Source: Pegea sp. RAD2-039
Taxonomy: Eukaryota > Chordata > Thaliacea > Salpida > Salpidae
NCBI GenBank assembly: GCA_034620365.1
Contig: JAQGEQ010000071.1
Location: 1,488,001 to 1,552,000 of the forward strand
Length of the DNA stretch: 64,000 nucleotides
Reading direction: 5' to 3'
Shown piece by piece: positions 36,901 to 50,564 of this stretch. The translations under genes and the position numbers were made by a program. Under the pieces are notes generated by a model. It had not been told where the DNA came from and did no database searches. It was given only the letters and a program-made list of their open reading frames with translations. The stretch's first letter is position 1. Each line of letters opens with the position of its first letter.

Positions 36901-39900
36901 CATGAGCAATCCCAGAGTCTTCAGATGAGCTTGATCTTTCTAAAGAGTCTGCTGGATGCATTGTCATGATACCTTGTAAAAAAGAAGATAATCGATGATT
37001 AGCTACAAAAAAAGAGATGTAGAATTACTTTTTGAATCTATTTTATGAGATGATGCATGATTTCGTCTTGATGTCGGCGCTGTTGAGTAAGTTGTACTAT
37101 CTTCGTGCTGAGTATTTGAACTTTCTGTGTGGGACTGAAAGAAAATACTTACTGTTGTTGAATCTTAAAATCTATCAGCACAATTAAACACAAGTATTAA
37201 AATTATTGATTAGGAACGCAACGTTAGGTGCTTTGATTAATTACTACCATTTATGATTAACAAGCAAATCTATTCTTTTAAATCTAGTTTAAATTATTTA
37301 GCCTCATAAAAAACTTTAATATTGTAGAATAAAAATTACAAAGATCAGATTACAAATTTTGTTTTACGGCTAATAAATCTTTTATAAGTTTAGATCATTA
37401 TCAGCAAAAGCAATAAAGGTAACACTTAAACTTAAATATTTCAGATGCAAATTAATTTTTGTTAAAATGAAAAATTCAAAAATGTCTTATTTTGTCCGGC
37501 AAGCTCACATAACCTTGTTCTTGGTTATTTTATAAAGCTAACTTATTGCAGAATGAAATTCAAGGTTTTGTAAATAGAACAGTTACCTATAGTGTCGCGA
37601 CACCAAGAAATGATTTATTGTCACTACTAAAGCTTCATATATATATACATAAACGCACAAATTTGCGAAATTATAGACACAATTACGTATGTCAGTGAAG
37701 GAAGTGATGGAAAATAGTGATAGGAAACTATATAGAAAACTCGAAAAACAGGTAAAAAGATATATTTGGCTTACCTGGCTTGCTGGTTCATCAAACGATT
37801 TATTTGATCGACATTGATTTGAACAACTATTGTCATGATCATAATAATTCAAATCTCCGTTTTCAATCAATTTTCTGAGTAAAGTAAATATAAGCAATAG
37901 TTTATTAAGTCTCTTTTCTTCTGCTGATGTTTTAAACGAGTAAATTGAGAAAGACTAACAAAGATATTCTTGTTGTTAAATTTGCTTTTCATGATAAAAA
38001 TGCTTGCATTATCTTAAAAAAGATTCTATCATAATCAAACAAAGAAAAGTTGTAAAAACTTTCACCTTGAACTTCGAATCACTTAAAACTAATTAAGCTT
38101 CTAAATATTATTTATGTTAAATTGGTTTGTAAGTGGAGTTGAAAAGAAAAAGATAAATTTTGAGTTACCTCAGCATTACCCCTTTGATTCGAATAGCTCT
38201 TTTCCAATCTTTTAAAGTAGACTTTCCAGCAAAGTTAACAAATTCCTTTGGTGTTAGCCAACTCTCACCAACCTGAATAACATCATAGATCGAAATTTAT
38301 TTATCATTTTAGTTAAAAGAATATGTAAGTACCTTGACACACTTTGCGTTGATACCAGGGCAAATAAATTTCTTCCATACCAATTCACCAACGTTTGTTC
38401 CACATGTGATCGCATAAGTGGTATCTTCATGAGGTCTGCGTTAAAGTGGTAATTACTTAACAAACTCTTTATAAATACAAATGTTTATATATTAAATTAG
38501 TAACAACAAGTTGAAAACGAACACTCGTAAGCCAAATAAAACACACATGCAAGTTTTTAATGATTAGCTTTTAAGACTAAAAAAGCTTTCTCACTTTTCA
38601 ATATCGCCAGAGTCAGCCCGGTAATCTTTTGATAGAAGATGGATGTTGATTGGCGAAGATACACGTTGTTGTGTAGGTTGATGTCTTTCGAGTCTTTAAA
38701 ATATTAGCGACTAATCTCACTAGGTCTTTCCAAAATTATACAGAAGCATACGATGTATGAGAGATATAAGACTATCAATTAGATGATATTTGTTTACCCA
38801 CAAATTTGGAATTCAGAATGTTTTCAAGGAAGTTGTCGTTCAAGTGTTTCTCATCTAATCATTCACTTACATTACTCAACCCATTAATAACATTTTTTGA
38901 ATTGAACAACTTAATCTCAAATTTCCTTAGCTATAGCTTTTGTAATTACCTTTTCCGGAAATCTCAGATCGTTTTTTCTACAAGTTGGCGCGCATATGAA
39001 CCAATCACTTCCTTTCTAATATTTCGTATTTGGACGGCTTAATTGTAACATGCGTATGGGAAAGTCTAATCATGTGATTACTTTAACTCTAAAACATGAG
39101 TAAGAAAGGAGCTTAGATCGATGAAATCTGGTACATTTCTTCTTAGTAAAGAGTCATTGAATGAGTTGTTGGGTTACCTAAACATTATTTAAGACAAATC
39201 TAACAAAGTTTGAGATTTTCTACATTTTTCAAATCAGCAAGCTTCTTAAAGGGTTTAATTGAGTTGAATGTAATAAAAACGAAATTTGAAGTTTACAACA
39301 TTTTTATAGAAACTAAATTACTTTAAACAGCTATCTCCTTTTATACAGTTCAACAAAAATATATATCAAACAATGTTAGTAAATAAATGCTTATATTTAA
39401 CAAATTAATTTGTGATTGTGCTCTAATTATTTTCGACAAAAATACTAATTTACACTGTTTGGAATTAAGAATTATAACAACTTAAAAGACATTTTATACT
39501 TCAGGTGACTATTTCTTTCCTAAGCCGAGTTTTAATCTAAAAATGTACTTTTATTGATTAACTGTTCAACTTTACTCTTACTGATATCACAAACTTTGAG
39601 TTTGTTTATACTAAACTCTCAAATTTTTTCCTTGAAAATGGAATGAAACACACATATAAGGAAATATAATAGCCTTAGATTTCAAATGAAAGTTTCTAAT
39701 TCACAGCAAAATATTTTCATTGACACTAAATGTTAAAAATAAAAATAATTTAAGTTTTGAAGACATCAAGCTCTTTACACACCAGCCAAGCAAACAATAT
39801 TTGGAAGAACTCAATAGTCACCTGCTCATGATGTGTTGGCGATTATCTGCAACAACTTGTGGCGAGTATGCAATAGTAGGAGGAGTTACTGTGACTACAT

Positions 39901-42900
39901 GTCCTTCTCCTTTTGAGTTTCTTTAGTAAAACATTTTGACAACTTTAGTCAAGCATTTTATACACTTGACACGTGATTAAAGCAAATTTAAATCTTTTGA
40001 GAGCTTTGATTAAGCTCACCAGCTGTTTTACATTTGAAGTGACAACAGAGAATGAACTTTAACCGACCTGGTATCATCCACAACAACCGTCTTGTCTTTA
40101 TCAAACGATGAGTGCTGACTGGCTGTTAGCCGAGCCAATTTATCATTTACTGTATGACTAACGCTGTGGTTAATTGCACAATCTTGATCCTAAATCAAAA
40201 TGATTAAGCATTTGATTTCCTAAAAAGTGCTAATTAAACATTAAAGCGAATATCCTACCTGTGAGGGCTGTCGAATCAGCTGTTTTGGGCGAAGCGAGCC
40301 TGTACTAGAAGTTTCCATTGCTTCTTGTTGTGTTGATGGAATGTATACGCACATCCTAAAAGAAATCAATATTGACATGTGATTTCAATGTTTGAGTATA
40401 AGAATAAATTAATAAATAAACAACAAGTTGATTGTGCTTTACAATTAAACGTTAAATGACTCATGGAAAAGATTTTAGAGAAAATTTAGAGACTTGACAT
40501 CTAAAATTTAATTCCTATGGGATTACCTCTTTCGTAAGCTAAATACCTTTTTCAGAAGAAATATAAAAATTATAGCTAAAATTTTGCAGTGAGCAAAAAA
40601 GAAAAATAACTACAAAGTTTGCTTGAAGCAGTAAAAGTAGAAGAAGAAAATCAATGAAATAGAATTTCAAAGTCGAAGCTCATCTAAGCCTTCTACCAAT
40701 GTATCGATTGATTTGTTCTTCTATTTTTTTATTTTTCAGCGAGTCAAAAACTGCTTAAACAAGAGAATCATTTAAATCTATTGCCAACAAAACTATTATT
40801 TTGGTGTATCAAAAGTCTTTCAAGCTATTTTATTTTCTTCAAAAGACAACAAGTAGCAATTAGGGTTGTTAGCATAAGGACAAATGCGTTTTGATGATAT
40901 CAGCAGAGGTCGTAATTATGGCTAAAAATCTTAAAAAAACTTCTTATATATTTTCAAACATAAGACAGCAAACACAAAATAGATAATTGAATACAAAGAC
41001 TAATTACTCCAGTGTATAAAACAAACTTCTTAGAATGAGAAGTTTTCATCTGGTTTTATGTAATAACGAAAAGTGAATAAATTAAATTAAATGCAAGTTC
41101 GTATAAAAATTACGCAGAAATTTATTTTTGTTAGTTTATAAACTGTACAAAAGTGATTTAAATATAAAAACGTCAGTGCAGCTTTTAATAACGAAATTAA
41201 GGACAAATTACAGAAATAAATGGTAATAATAACAATTACAGCATAAAAGTATGATTTTAGTCTTTCAAATCTTTATTTTAATGTATCTTGAGACTTTAAA
41301 ACTGACTAACAACTAATTTAAAAACGCTTCTCAGCAGTATGACGTAAACGAGAAGTATTTTTAACGCAATATATAGACAACCATGATGTGACTTATTTAT
41401 CATGCAGCCATTGTGCGTCAAAACACGTTCAAGTCAATCAATCAATCTTCATTTGGGATAAAATTAACTCACTGATTTAAAACTGCAGTTACAAAACAAT
41501 TATCGTATAAAGTGATAGTAATATTAGCTGAAAATTTCTATAGAAGTTATTACAACGTTTTTACATCTAACAAATTTATGATAAAAATAAATTATATCAT
41601 CATATTTGAACCTAACAATGATAAATTTAACTTGTTAGATCTTTAAGGTAAATTAAAGATACATAATACAAAAAAAAATTAGAGATATTTTATCAATTAA
41701 TTGATTAGTCGACATAACTCATCACTCTATTTAAAGAAATTCATCTTATTTCAAAATAATCTAATTGTACCATCACAAGTATTTAGCATTTGTAGTATAA
41801 AGAACAAAAGCAAATAAATCGGATAAAACAAGAAGATAGATAAAATAGTTCTATTACAGCTGTCGAAAAAGATAAAAAAAGAATCATATATCAGTCGAAT
41901 TTACCCTGAAGTAAATCTTGTACCACTTCACAAGCCTTAACTCTTCATTTTCATGAAGTATATAGTTAAATAAAAAAAGACTTACTATATTAGAGACTTC
42001 CTGTTACTACTTTTACCCGGAAGCAATTTGAGAACACTTTTATTCAAATATTGTCTGACTTCAATCTAAAAGTTTTCAGCATTTTCAATGGAAGTTAGAC
42101 AACATAATCACAGTGAAAAAGACATTTAACCTTCATACTCTAGTGACAAGTTATCCAGTAATCATAATTTATTCAAACAACTCCAAAGCATCAAAATAAA
42201 TTGAAAACTATTTAAGAAAGAGATTTATTTTTATAAATAGAGTTTAATTGCTAAAGAAATCAAACAAATAAATGAAATTTCGTGATACTATACTGTAACT
42301 TGAGAGATTGTTTTAAAAACAAAAATAAAACAGCCAAAAAGGTCGACATTTTGACATATATAATTGATTTTATTTTTATAATTTAAAAATACTACTTGTA
42401 CTGTTGGAAGATTTCAAATAATTAGCAAATTGAATTTTAGATTGGAGCAAATTCTAAAGAAGTTATATTTCTAGGAAGATTTTGCTAATCTATAAAATTA
42501 TTCAGAAAAATGCTAGCTAGTTTTAGGTAAACTTCACTTTCCATTAAGTTGTTGGAAAGTACAAAATAAACCTATTCACACTGTACTTAAAGTGAAAAAT
42601 TCTCATACCGTCCAAAACAAGTAGAGCAAAAATAACTAAATGAAATATGAACTAAGAACTAATAAGCAAATAAAAATTTAATAAATGCATTATAATTATA
42701 AATAAAAGTTACTCTACATTTAGCCTTTTAGAAAATGTGTCTTGAAAAACCACATCAAAAAATTATTTATTTTGTAGGTTTAAATTTTAGGCGTTGTCAA
42801 AACTAAAGTTTCTCTTGGTTACAGCTCGGCCAAAAGGAAAGATCAAAAACTACAAAATAGACCTAAAACTCTGAAAAACAAACTTTCAAAGATCACAATC

Positions 42901-45857
42901 AGGCGGAGTTTATGCAAGTTTCAAATATTACAGATTTGCAATGCTTTTTCTGTGAAATCAAAGGTTACCCGGTAGTCAGAAAATATTTAATGGACCTTAA
43001 TCTCTCTTGGTCAATCGAATAGTTAGATGAATTATTTCATTCAAACATATATTTTCTAAGTTTGAATAAAAGTATTGAAACGAAAACATCAATACTCTTA
43101 AATTGTCATGTTTTTAAACAGGTGATTTTCAACTCTAAACGGAAAATCAGAAAACAATCAACAACAAAACACTAGACAATGATAGACAATCATCGTCAAT
43201 CAAAGATGTCTTCTTTCTTACTTGCTTCGTTTTTTTTCACAAACAACTTTTTTTAGACTTAGAAAAAACAAAGTTTTTCCTTTTTGCTCTAACGGATCTG
43301 CTTGCCGAGAAGGCTACGCAAAAACACAGACTAACAAGAAAGTCATGTACAGCACACACACTGTATTTGAACGTCGATTCCTGCGTGCAGCACATACACT
43401 CTACATTTGAACGTCGACTCTTGCGTGCAGCACACACACACTCATAAATCAGTTTCTAAAGCCGAATCTGTCAGCACTATTAAGAAAATTGAAGAGTAAT
43501 GCGAAAGGTGAACACGATGTCAACAGGTGGTGCAGAAAAGAAGAACATTTATGCTTTTAATAATATATCACTTTGGGATCATTGGCAGCAGGAAAATGAA
43601 GATGGTTAGATATAAATTGAAATTTGTAAGTTTTAAAACTGAGTAGTGCCCGCAGCACACAAGTAATGCTATCAGGTGACGCGTTTGACGTACGTTACGC
43701 TCGCTTAGAAATTGTTGCAATTGAAAAGAGTTGAAAAATAAAGTCTCGATCCATTAAGTATAAAAAAAGTCTCTGATTCATCTAAAACTTAACAATTAAA
43801 ATTTTGATTAGAGGAGATCAGATTTATATAAATTTTACAAACAGTTTTCGCCTGATAAAAATTTAGAAAATTTAAGCCTAAATTACGGTGAAGATTTCAG
43901 TAAATTTTATAAGAAGTTGAAAATATTCCTGAAAGTAAATTTACCTGGAAGCTTAGTAATAAAAAATTTCGAGCTTAATTTGTAAAATAATTAAATAAAA
44001 ATTTCTAAAATTTGATTAAACACGTAAAATAACTATGAAAGAGGTGAACGATAATTAATAATGAAAATAATTGTAAGAAATGACAAAACTGACCTTTGGT
44101 CAATTGAAGTTGATGATGCTGCAGATGATACTGATGCAGATGAAATAAGATGTTGTTTGTGTTGTTTGTTTGGTGATGAAGAATCCATGGTCATATTGTT
44201 TAACAATCTGGGTTTTTTTTCATCATTTCTGGATGAGAAAAACTTCAGTTTAGAAATGTAGAATTAAAATAATTTGTTTCTTTAAATAGATTGCTTCCAA
44301 CTTTTGCTTCGCATTTTTGTATTCTATTATGTAGTTCATTTTAGAAAATATTTTTAATAAAACTACATCTAGAAAGTTCTTGTGAAATAGTTTTGTGATT
44401 TCATCGCTTTAATGAAATAAATATCTCAAGCTCATAACACTTTCAGAAGCACTTTTCTCATTATCTGTCTACAAGGTTTATTGCAATAATTTTAAATTAA
44501 TTAGTATATGATGTCATATTTTTATGTTTTTCAATATTTAATTGTATGAAAACTTGAATTCAAATTATAAAAACTTAATTTAGATTAACATACAATTTTT
44601 ATCAAGTTAATTAGTGAAAAATCTTTTATAAATAATAGAAATGTATAAGTTTAAAACAATTGTTGCAGCCTTATACTTTAAAGTTACTATAAGATTTTAA
44701 AATGCTCAAAAGACATTCACTGATACGTTATTTAAAGAGAGTTTGTTAAAATGGTTTCTACTCCTATGAATATATTTTAATTTGTAAATAAATTTGGCAA
44801 GTCTTATGGAATAAAACTATGAAATAAAACCAGAGTGATAAATAGTAACATGATAATAATAATGTGATAAAATAAGGTTTAGTTCAAAGATATTAAACTA
44901 TATCAAACTATTCTAATTGATGTAAAATTGTTCACCGTATTCATTATTCATTAAGCATTTATAAATTTTGACAATCACCAAAAATTAGTTGAATAAAGAA
45001 ACGGGTCAACTAATCTAACCTATGTACAGATTTCATTTCAATAAAATCGAATTTTCTCAAATTAAACAAGAATTAAAATAAACTCAAACAGTAAAATAAA
45101 CTTAATCTAAATTAAGCATATAATTGATTTGCTACACAAGTCTGGTTTTTGAAACTTTTAATTATATACAAATCAAGAACAGCTTTTTTAATAGTTAGCT
45201 AATGGCAAAATTAAACTTTATTTCCATGTGTACAGTCTTACAAATATTATTTAAAACGGGAAGAACTTCACCAAAACCTATGTAATTCAGATAATTTTCT
45301 GTTTAATATTTTATCATATCGCTCAAAATCTTGTCAAAATAACCTTCTTGGCAATTTTAATTTGTTATAAGATACCTCACAGTTATAGATTTTGACGTTG
45401 CAACCTTTTTGAAAATCTTATACGAATACTAAAAGATTTATCGTAAGACTTATGTGGAAAAGGTCAAAATACAAATGTCATTTCTCTTAGCGAGTTTTTT
45501 GATGTAGACGTCTTTACTGACAAGTGAAAAATTAGATGATAAATATGTTGAAAAATTCAAATCAGCAACTAATAACTGACAAGAAGCTAAAATTTCAATG
45601 TTTTAATCAAAAACTGTTTCGATGAATTACCTAGATTCTCCCATATACTGAAATCGAGGGTCTTCTGGAGCAGGAGATTTTCTTGAAGATACAGAGGAAT
45701 CAGAATCCTGAAATCATGAATAATCAGTTATATAATCAAGATTTTTTGAAAATTAATAAATATTTACTTGAGATGGAATTTTTCGATTTCTGTAGAAAGC
45801 TTTCTGAAGGTGATGAGGATGATGATTAGTAGAAGTTGATTCTTGCTTTGCTGTCAT
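33996..45857 (-). CDS. GMEB: Glucocorticoid modulatory element-binding protein (SAND-domain transcription factor)
   Basis: GMEB proteins bind ACGT-containing sites through a KDWK SAND domain and modulate transcription. Seventeen coding exons join in phase: 45768-45857, 45631-45707, 44094-44228, 40259-40355, 40068-40189, 39822-39920, 38595-38693, 38333-38435, 38169-38272, 37775-37874, 37029-37134, 36850-36972, 36587-36712, 35558-35680, 35044-35217, 34598-34731 and 33996-34235. They give 683 residues; human GMEB1/2 have 530-570. The SAND domain spans about 245-330, with ITCGTNVGELVWKKFICPGI, LTPKEFVNFAGKSTLKDWKR (KDWK 295-298) and the following CSNQC cysteine cluster. A helical region (FDQIMGDALNQFKTLIGRC) and a charged EKRLAEQKKFEQDLKRK stretch follow. 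The N- and C-terminal parts are Ser/Thr- and Gln-rich. The first ATG lies four bases from an acceptor, so the 5' end is further upstream. Confidence 0.9.
43346..43443. repeat. Short tandem repeat, about 40 bp unit, 2.5 copies
   Basis: Two near-identical units run GYRCAGCACAYACACT...ATTTGAACGTCGA-TC-TGC, followed by a partial third ending in a CA run. Each full unit carries the CpG-containing GAACGTCGA. The same CA-rich wording occurs in the island at 52.37-52.53 kb. Confidence 0.6.
43660..43715. promoter_or_regulatory. CpG/ACGT-rich intronic island
   Basis: A short G+C-rich patch containing GTGACGCG and TTGACGTACGTTACGC. Clustered ACGT cores are rare in this A+T-rich window. It may be an enhancer or alternative promoter of the surrounding gene; this is inference from composition and motif only. 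Confidence 0.3.
44094..44228 (-). other. GMEB: GMEB exon with in-frame cassette structure
   Basis: An exon of 135 nt with acceptor TTCTCATCCAG and donor GTCAGT, entering and leaving in phase 2. It encodes a basic then serine-rich segment (MTMDSSSPNKQHKQHLISSA in its middle). It can be skipped without changing the frame, and its internal ATG codons could also serve as an alternative start. Confidence 0.65.
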
Positions 45858-46184
45858 TAGACTATTTAAAAATTACCAAGTTACTAATATATTGCAAAAA
45901 GAAATTCAAACTTAACAAATTATAAAAGTACTTTAACCTTGAGCAATTAAACATAATTAGTGCACACGAAAGACTTGGTGAAAATATACATTTCGTATCT
46001 TAAAAGTTTTAAACTTATTAATCAAATAACTTGAAAACAGTTCTTAAAAATACAATTATACTGAAGGAGCTGAAAATACAAAACCTCAGCTCACTGTATA
46101 ACTTCGTTATCTACTTTAAATACTCAGCTGCATTTTACTACTACTAAAAAATGTTCCACATAAAACTCTATTTCTTCAATCTCT

Positions 46185-46290
46185 CGTAAGGCTTCAAGTG
46201 ACGTGAAAATGACGCAAAGGGCGTTTTCAAAGCCAAGAAAAAGCTTGCTTTGTGAAGCAACCATAGTCCGTGTGCAAACCAACTGACATC
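46185..46290. promoter_or_regulatory. CRE-like paired sites upstream of the GMEB start
   Basis: AGTGACGTGAAAATGACGCA contains two CRE-like half-sites about ten bases apart, one helical turn, roughly 350 bases upstream of the MTAK start codon. Position and motif suggest an internal promoter; there is no direct evidence. Confidence 0.35.
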
Positions 46291-48537
46291 ATTACAAAGA
46301 CTAAAGGTCGACCAACTAGTTTTCTTTTTCAATGGCTACCCCTTTCCCTTCATCAGTATAAAACAAAAAATTCAATAAAGCCGATATGACTACAATCAAA
46401 AATACATTAATTGCTTGGTAATAACCGCAAATTAACGTTTGGTTCCAAAATAATATCGATTATTATTGAGAGTAAGTTTCTTTAATTAAAACACCCAATA
46501 TTGAATATCTATCAAAACTTATAAAAAGCTGTTTTACAATGGATTTTTCTCTAAGCCGGTTAGGTTTGTAAAGATTTTCAATCTGTTGATTGCAATTTTT
46601 GTCGAGCTACAATAAATTTTTTAATCAATGGATACTCAACGAAATAAAAGATTAGTTGTTAAACTTTATTACAATAATAATCATCAATTTTCTCACAACT
46701 TTATATATTATCGTAAATTCTAATTTTCAAACTATTAATAGAAAAACAAAAATAAGATCAAGTGAAAGTAATAATCAAAAGTAATATAAACAATTGATGA
46801 TTGTCGATTTATGATAAAGTTTATTTAAGATAAAATTATACAAGTTGCTTTCAAAAACATCTGCATTACCAACAGTTATTAAAAAAGTAGAACTTTAGTA
46901 GTTTCGATGCAACCGTTTGTTCAGAATAATTGAAACCTTAAATCAATAACAACGAATCTAAATTAGTTGAATTAAAATAGTAGTCAATCAAGAAAAAAAT
47001 TAGATTTTCTACAAAAGCTTGAATGTCTAGAAAGTATATTTAAAAGTTTAATAGACTTTTTTCTTGTAAATAGCTTAGAATAAACTAATATTTGTTATAA
47101 AAAATGAAAAACTACGTCCAGTTTCAGCTTCTTATATATTTTCAAATGTCCACTATGCGGCGTCTTGACTTTCTTTTCTAAATGCTTTCGCAGCACATTA
47201 AATTTTTAAGTGTTCTCCGCAAACTGTTGATAAAACACCAATATTTCTTTTCTTTAAAAGCTTTCCAATGTTTAAGTCTATGGTCTCACATAAACAATTG
47301 TTTGGATAAATTTCCTGAATATTTTCAAAAACTAAACGCTTTTCTCAAACTCTTCAATCGATAATGTGAGGCCAGAGTTTGACAATCACCTAATCATCGG
47401 AGGTAAACCTAAAAATGTATCTTATACCAAATGCTAGAAATACTATTTCTAAGTAATCCGGGGTTTTTTAGAAAAAGGCAAGACAGAATATTACTTCTTT
47501 TCTTGTTCAACGTTTAGTTTCTAACTCTTTTGTAAGAGTTATATCGTTTATAAGGAATACATGAACCTACCAAGTAAGTAAAAAAAGTGTTTATACAAAT
47601 AGGTAAAAACTTTTTGAGTATAATTGTTCAGAAATAATTCAACTCTTTCTTCACTTATCTTTAAAAAATTTTAGACATTAAATTTGGCAAATGAACATTT
47701 GAAAAGCATGAATTTGGTCAGCAGATAAAGAATTCCTAATCTAGTTGAAAATCTTTCTAGCGATTTACTTTGAACTCTAAATTATTTATACATACCGACT
47801 GTATAAAAGTTGACTTACCTATCAATTAAAAATATAAGATATCTGAATTGGTGTGAAGAATTTCAAACAAGATAAATATTACAAAAAGTTATATTGATGA
47901 AAATCTTTACACCGAATTAAAATTAAAAATGCTTAGCTTGAAGCTTAACAAATATAAAAACTACATTTTCTTGTTGCTGTAATACTGAAATTTCTTGGTA
48001 AGAAGTATGAAGATATAAATATATTACTCTATGTAAAAACAAGTTAGAAATGTTTAGCTTACTGAGACTAGAATTGAAAGTATTGAATTGAGAAGAAATT
48101 TAATGCAGAGAAAATAAAGAAGGAACTGAAATCTCTTACCTTTATACAAGTATATTTTAAGAACTAATTACTTCTACAAGTTTTTTTCATATGAAACCAT
48201 AGAATTTGTCTGTCAAGTTATACCCTATAAAACTTTTTGATCAATTACTAACTATTAATTGTCTTAATAATTAAAAGAGAATAATTATTTCAAGTAAAAT
48301 AAAAACTGTTAAATAATGCACTGAGTTTTCCATTAAGCATTCTAAACTTAGCAATGTAGTTTAATTGATTAAAAACAACTCAAGTGATTAGTCTCTACTA
48401 CGATAGCTTTTTATTTATTTTATAAGAAAGGTATTTATATCCTCGGTGAAGGGTAACTTGAAAAGCGCTTACGTTTGTATGAATATAAAAAGGAGTTTCT
48501 CCAAATAGGAAAAAAGTAAATAAAACGCCATTTATTA

Positions 48538-48680
48538 TCACGGACGGTAAACGGTGTTGAATACCCTACTGTGGTTGCAATTATAAGGTCTGAGTCAGAC
48601 AAGCTACACGTATAGTGAGTTGGTAGCTATGTAACCGTGTTTGTGCGTGTACTTAAACTGTTCGTTGTAAAACTGGAAAG
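48538..48680. promoter_or_regulatory. G+C-richer island with palindromic AP-1 site
   Basis: GTCTGAGTCAGAC at 48588-48600 is a perfect 13-base palindrome centred on the AP-1 consensus TGAGTCA. The surrounding 140 bases are richer in G+C than their flanks. It may be an enhancer in the GMEB 5' intron; function is inferred. Confidence 0.3.
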
Positions 48681-50564
48681 ATAAAACATTTACTAGAACA
48701 ACGCCATTACCAAACTTCTGCAAATGTAGTTTTCATCTTATTTTTATTCTCTAATCATCATCTTCGTTTTTCTTTTTTGACGCTTAGTTTTCTTTCTCTT
48801 ATTAGTCTCACGTTGAGGCACCCACTGCTAACGCTATCAAGAATTTCTCTTCGGTGTGCTGCTGCGACAGGTTTAGCCATATTTTCATCTTTTTTTCTCT
48901 TTTATATTTAATTCGTCATCTTGCTACACGCATTTGCTTCAATAAAATGTTACGCTTATAAAGAAACTTAGCTTTTTCGATTATAAATTAAAAATTACTG
49001 GATACTGCAGAGCAAAAAAAAAAAAAACATTCTTTTAACTTGGTTCAGTATAACCGGTTGTTTCGGTAAATTCAGTGATGTAGAGTTTTATAAATCTTTC
49101 AAGAAGATTTTCAGTTTTATTTAATATAATATTATACACTTGGTGGCGTACCAAAACACTAGGATTAAATGCAGATGTGATATAAAGTTTTATCTGCCAA
49201 AACGTTCATCTGTATTCTTGTATATGCAAATAGACTCGCCCTGAATATATTTACTTCTTTCACTAAGATTACACTTCCTTTTCTCAGAATTGTGCCAATA
49301 CTTTGCAACAGTAAAAGTAAACATTAGGTGGATAAGAATTCAAACAAAAAGTTCCGAATACTTTGAGGGTTAAAAGATAAAGTTGAATTTAATAACTAAT
49401 TGCCAAGTGCCTTAACGAGCTGTTATAAAACAGAAAATAAATGTTTCAAGACTACTAGCAAAGTAAACTTGTCTAGAAAATTCAGTGAATAAAAAACTTT
49501 TTTTCGATTCGAAAATTCCACTTTAAAAAACAAGGCCTTTTCCGGCTTTATATCTAGAATATTTTAAAAATCTGTAAAAATTAGGTTAAGCAAAGTGATA
49601 GTTATCAATCATTAAAGATTGTATAAGATCATGATAGCATTTCCACACATTTCAGTATTTATGATCCAAAAACCATAACTAAAGTTTGACATTTAAAACA
49701 GTTATATAACTATGCTTCTTACGTAGGTGTTTTACAAATGTTCAAAGAAAATATAGCAGAACATAAAATTTGGTTTCAGAAAAATTTTGATTACAAGTCA
49801 TTTTTTGAGAAAGCTTAGCCAACCTAAATCTATTAAGGAAATTATTAAAAAAATTTATAAATCAATTTCATTTGTCTGAAAAGAATACTTGATAAAAGAG
49901 CAAAAATATCTTATTTGTTTTAAGCAAAATAAAGCTGAATTTTTATAAAGTTATTTGAGTCTAAACTTATCTTTTATGTAGAAGGTAGGTGAATGAACTA
50001 TTTAAATAAGACATAATCCTTCACAGCACTAAACACTTAAATTGTAAGCTTAGTACTTGCCAACATCAAACAAATATTTTTTAACTTACCTAATATCAAA
50101 TTTAATATGTAACTATACTATTTGGTTTACATACTTTTTTAAAAACTGTTTTTAATCACTAAAATTCTTCTTAATCACAAGATTCTTTTTGGTCAACTAA
50201 ATTTGTCTACAAAACTTATTCAATTACAATGTTTAACCTTTCCCTTTACTTTCACTCTTCCAAAAAAGTATATATTTAAATCATAGTTATTCAAATGTCA
50301 ACTTCATATGTGTTTAATCTAAATAAAACCCTAAAATAACATGTAATCTAATCAATTCATTTTTTAAATTATGTATGGGCAGTATTTACTACGGCTGATA
50401 GCTTCTTACTGAACTTATATACTTAAACTTTTATACTGAAATAACTGTCCATCAAATTCTTACTAAACATTGTAAACAATTTATAAGGCATCAAATGTTT
50501 GTTTTAAAACTTATAATAACATGTGATATTAAAAATAATAAATTGAAAATTCCCAAGTACTCAC

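Larger units (their letters stand above)
40356..44093 (-). other. Large GMEB intron
   Basis: An intron of 3.7 kb between the exons at 44094-44228 and 40259-40355. It is A+T-rich apart from a short tandem repeat and G+C-richer islands at 43.3-43.7 kb, listed separately. No nested gene is seen. Confidence 0.6.
45862..50564 (-). other. GMEB 5' intron
   Basis: An inferred intron of about 4.7 kb between the exon at 50565-50652 and the exon with the MTAK start. It is mostly A+T-rich. Two G+C-richer patches at 46.2 and 48.6 kb are listed separately. Confidence 0.4.

Noticed and set aside
43222..43437. Open frames on both strands over the CA/CpG repeats
   Set aside because: Explained by the 40-bp tandem repeat and stop-poor G+C-rich sequence inside a GMEB intron.
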